The notes under the pieces: generated by a model | What the model was told of the DNA's origin: nothing | Database searches by the model: none | What the model saw: only the letters and a program-made list of their open reading frames with translations | Source: Parietaria judaica | Taxonomy: Eukaryota; Streptophyta; Magnoliopsida; Rosales; Urticaceae | Length of the DNA stretch: 64,000 nucleotides | NCBI GenBank assembly: GCA_954871525.1 | Contig: OX940868.1 | Coordinates: 23,989,056-24,053,055 of the forward strand | Reading direction: 5' to 3' | Translations under genes and position numbers: made by a program | Part shown: positions 11,932 through 22,881 of the stretch, one piece after another | How positions within the stretch are numbered: the first letter of the stretch is position 1 | How the letters are laid out: every line of letters starts with the position of its first letter

Positions 11932-12756
11932 TTACTTAAAAACAAGCTCTCGAGCATTATCAGACTTAAAATTCTTAATCTTCTTAGAAAATTTTCTTTC
12001 AACCATAGCAGTATAACGAGGGAGAATGTCATGAACATCAGACTTTTGAGCCATTAAAAAAGTCCAAGTAAATCTTGAATGATCATCAATTAATGTCAAA
12101 AAATATCTATATCCATTATGATATTTTTGATGGAAAGGACCCCACACATCACAGTGGATTAATTCCAGAATTTCATTACAAATGTTATTCAAAGAAGAAA
12201 AGGGTTGTCTCTTTTGCTTAGCCATGGGGCATATATAACAAAGGGCATATTTGTCATTCTCAGAAAAGCCAAGAGTGCTCTGAAGAGGAGCAAGAGCTTT
12301 CTGTGACAAATGTCCAAGCCTTGTGTGCCAAAGGCTAGCTGAGACATTATTACAACTAAAAACACAGAAATTTGGTTCATTACAATCTAAAATGTATAAT
12401 TCCTCGAGCACGTTACCCTGCCCAATCATCCTCATCATTGAATGATCCTGTATTATGCAAGCATTATCAGTAAAGCTAACCTTTTCACCAATGTGTGTGG
12501 TTAATGTTCTTACTGATAAGAGACTAAATTTAAAACTAGGAATATATAGGACTTCTTTCAAAGTGATTAAGGAGTTGATCTTAACATCGCCACATAAGTA
12601 AACTTGTATGACCTCTTCATTGGGCAAGGTAACAATCGAGTTTTCTAGTCTTCTAACATTGGACAGACCAAGCTTATTGTTGTATATATGTCTAGTGGCA
12701 CCTGAATCTATGATCCAAAGGTTATAAAGATTAAATTTACTATTTAAAGAACGCAT
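11932..12756 (-). pseudogene. Copia protease and N-terminal integrase
   Basis: Begins just before the aspartic protease active site (LWIIDSGATRHIYNN). It runs through the GAG-pre-integrase zinc-binding region (LWHTRLGHLSQKAL, then CYICPMAKQ) into the integrase core (ELIHCDVWGPF and LIDDHSRFTWTF). The frame stops after FKSDNARELVFK. The order gag-protease-integrase-RT-RNase H identifies Ty1/copia. Confidence 0.92.
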
Positions 12757-12842
12757 GTAATTTAGAGAACCTCACGGAGTTGCTAGAACCTGAGGTTTCC
12801 CAGAGCTGTTGGAATTTGGAGCTGAGATTTTCCCTGCTCCTT

Positions 12843-13718
12843 TCATGTGCTCGAGAGCATTCCAATCCGTTTTTGACATTGAATGTCAGTCAAGTTATCC
12901 ATGGTTGAGACATTATCTTGATGGCTGTGATTCTTGACCTCAACTGAATTGCTATGTGTTCTATATTTTTGCTGAAAACCTGGTGGATACCCATGGATTT
13001 TGTAGCATTTCTCAACTGTATGACCTACCATTTTGCAATGTGTGGAAAATAGTCTATCATTTTTCTTGAAGTTTCTTTTCTGCATAGTCTCCTCTCTAGT
13101 AACCATAGCCATGCTACTAGTGGAATCATTCGATGAAAACTCAGATCCTATAGCCCTTTGCCTTTCTTCTTGCACACATAATGCGAAGATCTTGTTGATC
13201 GGAGGAATGGAGTCGAACAAAAGTAATTGTGGAATTTCATGCTGGAATTCGATGCCCAGTTTAGATTCGCATTGAGGCTTATAGTCATTCTGTTCATCCC
13301 AAATTGACTTGAGCTTCGTGAAGAAAGTAGCAATGGAGTCCTGTCCTTGCTTCAGATTAGCCAAATATCTACGAAGTTCATAAATCCTAGGTCCATTTCC
13401 TTGTTTGAACCTTTCCTTGAGATCTGTCCAAATCTTTGATGCTGAATTCCCAAAGAGAATAGATTTTGCGATTTCTTTCGATACAGAATTCAACAACCAA
13501 GATACAACTACATTGTTATTCCTAATCCACGAATTCTTCATTTTTTCATCATCACCTATCGGTTTTGGTATAGATCCATCCAGAAAACCAATCTTATTCT
13601 TGACTGATAAAGCGATGAGAATTGACCTGGACTAAGAAGCGTAGTTATCTCCGTTGAATGGCTGAGAAACGAGCATTGCTCCTGTGCTATCAGAGTGGTG
13701 GAGGTAGTACACACTCAT
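12843..13718 (-). pseudogene. Copia gag, with nonsense codon
   Basis: Gag of the same element. The N-terminal part reads SGAMLVSQPFNGDNYAS-like text from a possible ATG at 13718. It is interrupted by TAG (near 13634) where relatives have Trp. The open part contains KIWTDLKERFKQGNGPRI and a zinc-knuckle region (STHCKMVGHTVEKCYKIHGY) whose first Cys is Ser. A frameshift near 12850-12890 and a TGA near 12774 separate it from protease. Confidence 0.85.
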
Positions 13719-13897
13719 CGGATCATCGATCGGTGCTCTGTCGGCGATCGTCGAAACAATTGCGCTCTTCTTTGGATCTCCTTCCATGTGAACACGATGG
13801 GAGAGGATCTTCTGAGAGGAGGTAAGGATGAGGCTCAGTCTGAGCTTGATCGAGCTTCAAACCAGAGCAGTAATGGCGGAAACATGCAAGGATTCTC

Positions 13898-13909
13898 GCT
13901 CTGATACCA
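13898..13909 (-). other. Copia primer-binding site
   Basis: The minus strand reads TGGTATCAGAGC, complementary to the 3' end of initiator Met-tRNA. This is the standard copia primer site. It marks the inner edge of the 5' LTR. Confidence 0.9.
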
Positions 13910-14209
13910 TTTCAAGAATTCCGAGCTTGAGAGAGAGAGTGGATTTTCCGTAATTGATTGATAGAAAGAGTAACAGTCTAACAACTTGATTTATATCAAC
14001 CGAATTGCTAATAATCAAAACAAGATAATCAAGAACACGTGGGAGCCTTATTGGAGCTTTACATCATAGCTCATGGCTCGTCGTTTTACAAGATAACGAC
14101 ATAAGATTAAACGACATGTAACTAAACCTGTAAACGACATAAAAGACAATAACCTGCAAAGGCCACAATAAACTAAATACAAACTTGCAAGTTAGCGGCA
14201 TAAGTAACA
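13910..14209 (-). mobile_element. 5' LTR of the copia element (approximate)
   Basis: Sequence immediately upstream of the primer site, on the minus strand. The proposed outer start TGTTAC is at 14209. No second LTR exists near 9700 for comparison, so the outer border is inferred. The inner end (TTCTTGAAA) lacks the usual CA. Confidence 0.5.
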
Positions 14210-15343
14210 GATTATATGCGATCATATTTTAATAAACACTCCAAGTATATTAATGGAATATTTGGCTCTTGTAACCTACACTATTTCACTCAAGATCAAT
14301 AATTTATCTCATATATAGTTGTCTTGAACAAATAAATTCAATGTTAAAGCGTGAAAGCCTAACTGTATAATGTATCACTACAACACTACTGAGACCCTGA
14401 GACCCGACGCAGACCAGCCAAAGCTGATCGTTATTTTACCTTATGTTTATTTTCGATTATAAGGCTTGTAAACGTTATTTAGTGTGTTTTGGAGAGAGAG
14501 AGAGGATGTAAGTTTTAACCAAGAGCAATGTGTCTTTAATGATGTCATCGATATGCAACTTCAAGAATTAAACGACCGTTTCAACGAGGTTAGCACAAAA
14601 TTGCTTACCTTGCATCGCATGCTTGTGTTTAGCTGATTCATTTGACGCTTTTGACAAAGAAAAAGTGATGAAATTTGCGAGGTATATTATCCTGAATATT
14701 TTTCATCGACATACCTTATCTATCTTAATAATCAATTTCCCAACTACTTACTTGATGTAGTAAAATGGTTCATATGAAAAAAAAGTTTTACATGTTCATA
14801 TGTTTATAAGCTCATCACTTTAGTACTAATCATGCCAAAGACCATTGAAACACGTTTGAACTTGAGAGAATACAGAGGGGTGTGATTCGATTTGACTGAC
14901 TGTTAATTTAAAAAGTAAATATTTTTCATGCAAGTAAATATCGAGATAATTTTTTTGAGAAAAATAACTGTATTTGCATAAATGCACCGCACCATGTATC
15001 GCCATGTCATGGCCGACCAGTGACGGCGCGCAAGCGTGTATGGTAGATATTATGACGTTTAGTTCGTCCCCTCCTTCCTCAAAATACCAGTGCTCTAACT
15101 CTAAGAGTCTAAGGGTATAAAACATAAATGTAGTTGATAAAGGAAATAAAAACACCAAGAACTGGTTGTTGGTACTGTCGGTCGAATGCGAAGGCCCAAC
15201 TAATCCAACCCATTAATTTATGTTTATGTGTCTAATAATTTACTGAGCAAACACCAAGTGGACCACAGACAAAACCATAATAAAGAGTGAATATAAGCAA
15301 TTAGAACAATACAAAAAGCATAATAAAATACACAAGACCTTAG

Positions 15344-15385
<42 letters not shown>

Positions 15386-16600
15386 GTAAAAGCTATAGAC
15401 AATGCACATGATTTTGCTGTGAAAGATGAAGAAAATGCGAGTCCGAGTCTTTGACTTTTGCAAAGCCCTAGTAATATTTTATTACTTGAAATTAAAAAAA
15501 AAAAAGAGAATTAATGGAGACAATAATGATTACCCACTATCCTTTCGGATCATTGTCTACTATATTCCGATAATCAATTTAGTAACTTTATTGTAGTCAG
15601 AAATTAAGGTAAGGGTTTCTCTAAAATATTGGAATAGATTTGAAAATTCATAGGTTTTCTTTATTACTATTAATATCTATGGTTAGTTTAAGAGTAGATA
15701 GATTATTTGTAATTTTGTACCTCGGTTGATGATAGTTTAACCTTTTAGAAAATAGATTGTTGATTTTACCAAACATAAATTTAAAAGTATATAATGAAAA
15801 AATCAGGGTGATTTTGAATGTAAAATAAAATCATAAAAAAAAGTATAAAATATCTAAAGTTCCTAAGATAGTAATTATATTTCTTAACTTATAGTTGCGT
15901 ATATACATAATTTTTTTAAAAAAATTTGTAATTCAATCGGTTCCTTTTTACGAGTCTCTTTAAAAATGTTAAGTCTTTATTATTTAATATAAGAAATTTT
16001 AGGAACACAAAAAAATATAAATCTAAAGAATAAACATGTACAAACACTTAACGTTAATCGGCACAAAAAAGAGAGAGGAAGATATGCCACGCTTAAGAAC
16101 AAGAATTTTACAAGTAAAAATAAGAACGAATAAATCAAGCTAGTTTGATATAGTGAAAAACTTTACTACGAGATTCTTTAATAAAACCTGAGTTCAACTA
16201 ATGAAATACAAAAGTTAAATAAATTTGTAATCTTAATCGATAGCGTCTGCGATCAATATTGTCAAATACGTTTTAACAAATCGAACATATCTTGTAACTT
16301 GTAAGTTGTAACCCAAATGCTATATAAAAAAGAAAAAAAGAAAAAAAGCAATGCCAGCAAGGCAGAGAAAGGTTCCTTTTCCATTACGCCAATCAGTGTA
16401 GAGTAACACCACCATGAATGATTAATTGTCAATTTATGATTCCCTACTCTCTCTCTCCTCATCCTCAAGCAGCATCAGATGAGAGAGAGAGAACTTGTCA
16501 GATTAGGGTTTGTTTTGTTTGTTATTTTCATATTTTAATGCCCTGGAAAGTGCAATCATTCAGACTCAAGAGCATCAAAATCTCCAATTTTAATTCCCTT
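14210..16600. other. Intergenic region upstream of the RBR ligase
   Basis: No gene recognised. It contains an (ATT)n microsatellite at 15345-15384 and otherwise AT-rich unique sequence. The CT-rich stretch and exon-like text near 16440-16620 probably belong to the promoter and 5' UTR of the downstream gene. Confidence 0.5.
15345..15384. repeat. (ATT)n microsatellite
   Basis: About 13 tandem ATT units. Confidence 0.95.
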
Positions 16601-16616
16601 CGCAGAGACCACCTCG

Positions 16617-16788
16617 GTATGGAAGCTTCACTTCTTGCCTCTTCAATTTTTTATTCTTCTTTTGTTTTTTTGCTTTTGAGTTGTTCATCGCCTGCAACAC
16701 CAATTTTGACCGGTCTTCACACCCAAAGATCCCATCTTTTCACATTTTAATTAATTATTTCTTTCTTGCTGATTTTGGGTTTTGCAGA
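16617..16788 (+). other. Possible 5' UTR intron of the RBR gene
   Basis: A plausible donor (CCTCG|GTATGG) and acceptor (GGTTTTGCAG|ATAAGG) bracket a T-rich stretch upstream of the ATG at 16956. This is inferred from splice-like signals only. Confidence 0.35.
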
Positions 16789-16955
16789 TAAGGATCTGAT
16801 CTTCAGTGGTTTTTTTTTTTTTTTTTTCTGTGATGTATTTAGGAGGAACTGATGCTTAGACACCAACTTGTTGATAGATTCCTTGGTGGGTTTTGCATAT
16901 TTGATGGTAATTGGTACAGAGATTGAGTGATTGACTGTAGAGATTTTCGCAAAGA

Positions 16956-19900
16956 ATGGAGATTTCTGGCAATGGAAGAAGCTCTTTGTATTCAGTTAGA
17001 GAAGAGGAGGAAGACGAGTTCCGGAGCTGCTGCGAGGACGACGATGTGTGGAAGGAAACCGAAGAAAACGCGAGCAAGGAGGTGGTGAAGGAGGACCCTG
17101 TGGACGAATTCTCGGTGAGGATGTTCTTCAAGGGCCTCTCGGTCGATGCGCTCGGCGAATTCGGTTCTGGGATTTCCGGGATTGGCGTGTTCATGGACAG
17201 GTCGCCGGATTTTCCGGCCGTCAAAGTGCAGAAGAAGCTTGAGTTTTATGTGGAGGAGCCTGTGGCTGAGTGCTTGGCTCTCATGGAAGGCTTGGTGGAG
17301 GCTCTGCGGTGTAAAGTCCGCCGGGTTTACGCGTTTACGGATTCTGAGCTGCTATACGATCAGGTAGAGTTATGTTGAATGCTCGTAATTGAAATGCCGT
17401 TTGCAGATAATCAAGCGAATTGTTTTAGAATATCAAAACGAAACTTGTTGAATCGAAGTTTATATGATTCTATTGAGTTTTGTAGAGCCTTTGTTTGTAT
17501 TTTATTTTGTTTGTCAACTTAGAAATTTGTTAATTAATCCTATTACTACAATGTGAGTTATTTGAAGATACAATAAGTATGTAAAATTTATCCCTAGGGC
17601 AACTTAAGTAATCTGCGCTCGTAATCCTAAAAATTAATAGGACGTTAATATCGTTTGCTGTAGTCTATTATTTGTAATGCGCCTTTTATTTCCAGTTTTC
17701 AAAAAGCAGAGTGTTTTTCTTGAAATATTTAATGAATTAGCTCTTCTGGGATGGCTCGTAATCCAAACGCGATAATATTATTTGCAGATAACAAACGATG
17801 AAGAACTAGACACTCCGCTCCTGGTAGCGCTAAAGCAAAGGGTCTTGGAGCATGCCGGCAAGCTCGAATCATTTGTTCTGGAAAGGGTTTCTAGCACGGA
17901 AGTTGAAGTGCCGATGAAACTAGCTCAAGTGGCAATGGGTGTAATATCTTTCCCCGTGAAGGAAGATAAATCACTGGAAAACTGCTCGATCTGCTGCGAT
18001 GACAAACCGCGCTTGATGATGATCACCCTCAAGTGCTCCCATAAATTCTGCTCGAACTGCATGAAAACATACGCCGACGGAAAAGTTCAGTCTTCCCAAG
18101 TTCCGATCCGATGCCCTGAAGTCAAATGCAAATACTATCTCTCCAGCGTCGAGTGCAAATCGTTTCTCACGTCGACTTCATACGATTCCTTTGAGAAAGC
18201 CCTCGAAGAGTCGAACATCTTCCACTCCAACAGAATATATTGTCCGTTTCCGAATTGCTCTGCTCTCCTCGACCCACAAGAGTGCTCCTCAGCTAGGGCA
18301 AGCTCATCGATGGAGTGCCCGGTTTGTATGAGGTACGTTTGCGTTGACTGCGGGGTGCCGTGGCATTCGTCGATGAGCTGTGAGGAGTACCAGAATCTGC
18401 CTCTCGAGGAGAGAGACTCGTCGGACATCACGCTGTACCGTTTGGCGCAAAATAAGCGATGGAGGCGATGCCAGCAGTGCCGCAGGATGATCGAGCTGAC
18501 TCAAGGCTGTTACCACATGACGTGCTGGTAAGATCACCTACCTTAAGATATCATATCTTTATTTAAAATTTAATTTATCAATTATTTCGATTCATTATTT
18601 TATAAGGAATATATAGTTACCTGGCTAAACTAAACAGCTTTATTCACACAAATTATTAGTGTTTGTAAGCAGCTTAGGTTGATGATTATCCAGCCTGCCA
18701 GAATATTAAGGATTCAAAGTAGCGATTATTGCAACAAAAGTAGCCAAAGTTGTTCACAATAGCAGCATATTCCCAAGATTCTAATTGCGTGGAATAAATA
18801 CTTGAAATCGTGAGATTTGCATTTTCAATTGTTTACGTCCCATGTGTCTCCCTTCCTTAAGGTTAAGTCATTTACACGTGTACGCCTCAAGTTAACACTC
18901 GGTTATCCCACGTCCACGCTTCAGATTAACGTTTAAGTTCAAAACGGAGACACATGGGATGAAACTAATCTAAAACGCAAATGTCAGCTTGGGAACATGA
19001 TATGCTATTTTGAACAACTTTAGGAGTTTTGCCACTATTATCTCTTAATAAAAATAGTCGTAAACTGAAAAATAATATTTCTTTCTTTTAACTGAAATTT
19101 TATATGTGATGTGTAAATGGATAAAAAACAAAACATGCCGTTTCGAAAGTATACACACGAGTGGCATCCTGGCCGGCCATTCAGAGCATTTCCGGAAGAT
19201 TATTTTTCAGTCCCTTAGCCAGTTCACATGAATTAATGATTATGAGTATTTCAATTGAGTATTTTATTACAAAAATTGGTTACCAAATAGAATTCATCTT
19301 CAAAAAGAATTTTTAAAAATATATGCAGAAACGTCTTTGGGATAATTCGGAGCGGAAATTCTTATGAGTGTAGTTTTTAATCAAATCGGACAAATACGTA
19401 TTTTATTTATTTACCAAGCTTATCGATGTTATTCAATTGTCTTGTCATTTAATTACGTGTTTTAACTATTTAATTTATTTTAGGTTTTGAATTATTTAGT
19501 TATGTGCCAAGAGGCTGTAAAGAAGAGCATCCAAGAAGTATTCGAGAAATCAGTAGGGTAGAACTTTTATGAAAATAAAGGGTTTCTCCGGGGTATAAAC
19601 CCGTGACAAGATCGATATCCCGAGAACATAACAAAAGCGTATTAACATGTTTTGTCATTTTTCAGGTGTGGGCATGAGTTCTGCTACTCGTGCGGTGCAG
19701 AATACAGGACCGGCCAACAGACGTGTCAGTGCGCATTCTGGGACGACGACAACGCCGAGGATGTCGTGACTCAGTCTCTGCAAGAGTCGGAGCAATGGGC
19801 GTGGGAGACGTTCAATTCTCTACCGATGATAATGGACGCCTATTCCGACCAAGAGAGATCGCAGCTAGCACTGATACAGAGATTCCTCTCGGGAGGGTTC

Positions 19901-20047
19901 AGCCTGAGCGATCATCATCCATACCAATCCCCGCCCCGCTGTACAGATTCATACGCGGACACCATGAAGGACCTTAACCAGCTTCCGTGGCTCGAGAGGT
20001 TCGTGTCCGTGATTAGCGACAATTACTACGAAGACTACATTCAATAA
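16956..20047 (+). CDS. RBR-type E3 ubiquitin ligase with RNase-H-like N-terminus
   Basis: Transfers ubiquitin through a RING/HECT hybrid mechanism. Exons are 16956-17363, 17788-18527 and 19666-20047. The joins are GT-AG and keep frame, giving 509 aa. After an acidic N-terminus, residues about 45-190 (DEFSVRMFFKGLSVDAL and onward) resemble the RNase-H-like region found in one plant RBR group. RING1 starts at Cys202 (CSICCDDKP, then KCSHKFCSNCM). The IBR follows (YCPFPNCSALLD, CPVCMRYVCVDCG). RING2 is CQQCRRMIELTQGCYHMTC plus CGHEFCYSCG, and Cys377 is the expected catalytic residue. The codon split by intron 2 encodes Trp between the last RING2 cysteines, where relatives usually have Arg. The substrate is unknown. 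Confidence 0.92.
18722..19042. mobile_element. MITE inside RBR intron 2
   Basis: Imperfect inverted repeats face each other within the 1.1-kb intron. The left arm reads gcgattattgcaacaaaagt, with gttgttcacaatagcagcat further in. The right arm is its approximate complement, ending gttttgccactattatctc. Inner arms around ccatgtgtctccc and ggagacacatggg also pair. It is probably a Mutator-type MITE that enlarged the intron. Confidence 0.6.
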
Positions 20048-20492
20048 AAGATAAAAATATAAGAATAAGCTCTGCTTCAATGGAGGAAAAGAGTGACTCG
20101 CTCTATTATTGCCTCCTTTTTTTTTTTTTCGATTTATAGAGAATCCATTTACATGTAATTTCGTATCCATTAAATTACCAAATGCTCTAAAATTTGTGGC
20201 CTTGAAAGGTCGTTTACATTGTTATGGCGATGAACGACAATTAGTTGCATCGTGTTGTAAATGATGGAAAAAAAAAAGGAATCAAATAGATTTCTTATTA
20301 TATTTATGATTCTTTGTTTGTTCAATGAAGCGATGGAAATACTCCGGTTATTAATCGCGTTTAATGATGAGATTTAGACCCGATCTGTTTGTTAAGGGTG
20401 TTAATCATGTTTGATCCGTTTAATCCATTCAACTCATCATGATACTACAAGTTATTTGATTTAACCATTTAACTTGATCAATATATAATTAA
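20048..20492. other. 3' flank of the RBR gene
   Basis: Contains the gene's 3' UTR and AT-rich spacer. No other feature is seen. Confidence 0.45.
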
Positions 20493-20836
20493 GGGTAAAT
20501 TACGGCAATAATGCACAACCTTTGGTCAACATGGAATTTAGGTCTCCAACTTTTTAAAGTGTAGGCAAAAATGCACAATGTACGTTGACCGTGAAATTCA
20601 TTGGTCCTTTTGTTAATGATGTTAACTTGTGCTTATGTGGGATAGCCAATTGGACATGAGGTGCCAAATGTAACATTAATTAACATAACCTAATAAGGTA
20701 AACTGTGGTATATACCGCAGTTTAGGTTATGTTAATTAATGTTAAACTTGTCATCTCGTGCCCAATTGGCTATCCATTTGACAATAATACGATGTCATAT
20801 CCATTGTAAACTGTGCATTATTGCCGCAATTTAACC
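20493..20836. mobile_element. MULE-like MITE with 9-bp target duplication
   Basis: A 344-bp inverted-repeat element. The left end is gggtaaattacggcaataat and the right end, inverted, is ggttaaattgcggcaataat. Inner arms pair around gccaattggacatgaggtgcc. Flanks read tataattaa and tataattta, an 8/9 match fitting the 9-bp duplication of Mutator-like elements. Confidence 0.75.
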
Positions 20837-20961
20837 TATAATTTAACAATATAAGACAACATATGGGTTAGTAACATTACATTTTTATCTATTGAACAAA
20901 GTGATTCATGAAATAATAACATAAATGTAACACAATCAGTTTTAAACTATTAATAACATAC

Positions 20962-21605
20962 AGTAGAACCTCTATAAATTAATATTGTTGAGACCGGTAA
21001 AAAATATTATTTAATCGGATTATTAATTAACATATAAATTAATAATTTATTAATTTATACATTAATGAAGAAAAAAAATATAGTCAACTATAAGTATATA
21101 AATATCTTTACTAACAAAAAATTATTTCAATTTATTATATCGAGAATATTAAAGTATCATAAGAATATCAAGATAGACTATTATGATTTAATTATTTTTT
21201 AATCTAGTACTAATGTTAGAAATATTAAAGAGCCCAATGATATTAAAAAAGAATGACAACAACTTAGAGTAGTGATAATTAAAGCTGTAATAATTATTAT
21301 AGAATCATATTTTAAGAAGACTACATAATTAGTGATGTAATTTTATCTTTTTATTTAATGTGATTTTATAGTTATTTATATTTTTAATTTTATATATAGC
21401 TGTTTTATGATTATTTATATGATTTTATATATTGAATTATTAATTTATATATCACTTGGGACCTATATACTTAATAAAGAATTATTATCTTATAAATTTA
21501 GCGAATTATTAATTTAGCTAGTTAGGCCCGAGTCGGGATCTGACAAAAATATTATTTAATCGCGACTATTAATTTATCGAGTATTAATTTATAGAGGTTC
21601 TACTG
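20962..21605. mobile_element. Emigrant/pogo-like MITE, copy 2
   Basis: A 644-bp element with near-perfect terminal repeats starting CAGTAGAACCTCTATAAATT. It is flanked by TA on both sides (20960-20961 and 21606-21607). It is non-coding and homologous to 6268-6908. Ends and TA target fit the pogo-derived Emigrant/Lemi MITEs. Confidence 0.83.
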
Positions 21606-21612
21606 TACATTA

Positions 21613-21935
21613 AAAAGGGTTAATTGCAATATTAATACCAAAATTTAGACAAATTGTAATATTAAATATAAAATAGAAGTTGCAGCGTAAATACCAAAAG
21701 TCTTATTATCCTTTTTATGGATGACGTTAGTCAATTTCATGTAGCGTCAAGATTAAAAAATGATGCAGCAATACCATGTGGAAGTCAATTGAATGCCACA
21801 TAGCATTGACTACTGTCTTCCATTGGAAAGGAGGCGGAAGTGACAAAATAAGACTTGATATTTATGCTGCAAAAAAAATAAAAATAAAATATGGGTACAG
21901 TTTGGTATTTATGCCGCTGTTAATCCTTAAATAAA
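21613..21935. mobile_element. Small inverted-repeat element
   Basis: Begins aagggttaattgcaatatta and ends with the loose complement (tttatgccgctgttaatcctt). A gtcaattt and cattgact pair lies inside. It resembles the other short MULE-like MITEs here, but the arms are diverged and no target duplication was read. Confidence 0.45.
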
Positions 21936-22064
21936 TTATTCTTCTGCTGAATCGTTTTCTTATTATTGAATAGTCTTAATCGTATTTGTTTATATTCAAG
22001 GTCAACTTTATTTTATTTATTTTGTGTCGTAATAGTTTTGTGTCTTTTGCCGGATAGCCATACA

Positions 22065-22215
22065 TAATATAGAAGCGGTCAAAAAAGTAGGCTTTTCTTC
22101 TTTCACAGCGTATTGGTCAACCAAAAAACTATTGAAGAAAGTCAACAACCATTTTATTTCTTCGCAATCGCTCTACGCAACGCAACTGATAGGTTACTTC
22201 TCAACTCGAGCCATT
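22065..22215. repeat. Upstream promoter duplicate A of PKS gene 1
   Basis: Direct repeat of 22605-22757, about 545 bp apart. Both share agtaggcttttcttctt-like text, then gcgtatYggtcaa, then gaagaaagtc, then a ctacgcaa block and acttctcaactcgagc or acttgagc. The repeat contains W-box-like ggtcaa cores. Confidence 0.7.
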
Positions 22216-22604
22216 TTTCACAGACTTTGTAGTGTTGATGATACACTAGTTAAGCTGATTTTGAGTTTGCCCATAGGCTTTGACATTTATTTTTTTTACA
22301 TGATAAATTAATTTAACTTAGTTATATAACCTAAAATTTTAAAATTAATTAATAAATAATTTTTTATATTCATCAATTGAATACGTAATTAAATAAATAA
22401 AACAAAAAAAAATATTTTCACATAGTAAGTATAAAAACACTTAATAACATATAAAAAATACGTAAAAGATAGTTATTTGTTCCTTAATCATGTATAATTA
22501 GACCTATTCTAGTTGTCGTGTTTATACGGTGTTCACTCGTTTTTTAATCATGTTAATCGTATGGTCGTCCGATAACTCGAATAACCACCCTTAATTTCGT
22601 GTCC

Positions 22605-22757
22605 TTATTTTGCCATCAGTAATTTAGAAGTGGACAAAAGTAGCCTTTTCTTCTTCCACTGCGTATCGGTCAAGCAACAATTATTGAATAGTAAAATGAA
22701 GAAAGTCGAGCAACAATATAAATCTACGCAATTGGCGGTTTGGTTCGCCACTTGAGC
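22605..22757. repeat. Upstream promoter duplicate B of PKS gene 1
   Basis: Second copy of the block at 22065-22215, lying just ahead of the core promoter of the polyketide synthase gene at 22882. It may carry regulatory sites. That role is inferred. Confidence 0.7.
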
Positions 22758-22826
22758 TGATTTGGGCTTATCACGTTGCCTAATTATTTTCGTTGTTGAC
22801 CTTTCCCCCACATGCAGAATCGGAAG

Positions 22827-22834
22827 CATAAAAG
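22827..22834 (+). promoter_or_regulatory. TATA-like box of PKS gene 1
   Basis: CATAAAAG lies 55 bases before the chosen ATG. The following ggctgcttcatgcaagcttcg is identical in the paralogue, whose box is TATATAAAA. An in-frame upstream ATG (22843) probably lies before or at the transcription start, so it was not used. Confidence 0.55.
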
Positions 22835-22881
22835 GCTGCTTCATGCAAGCTTCGAACACAAACACAACACAGCCATATAAA

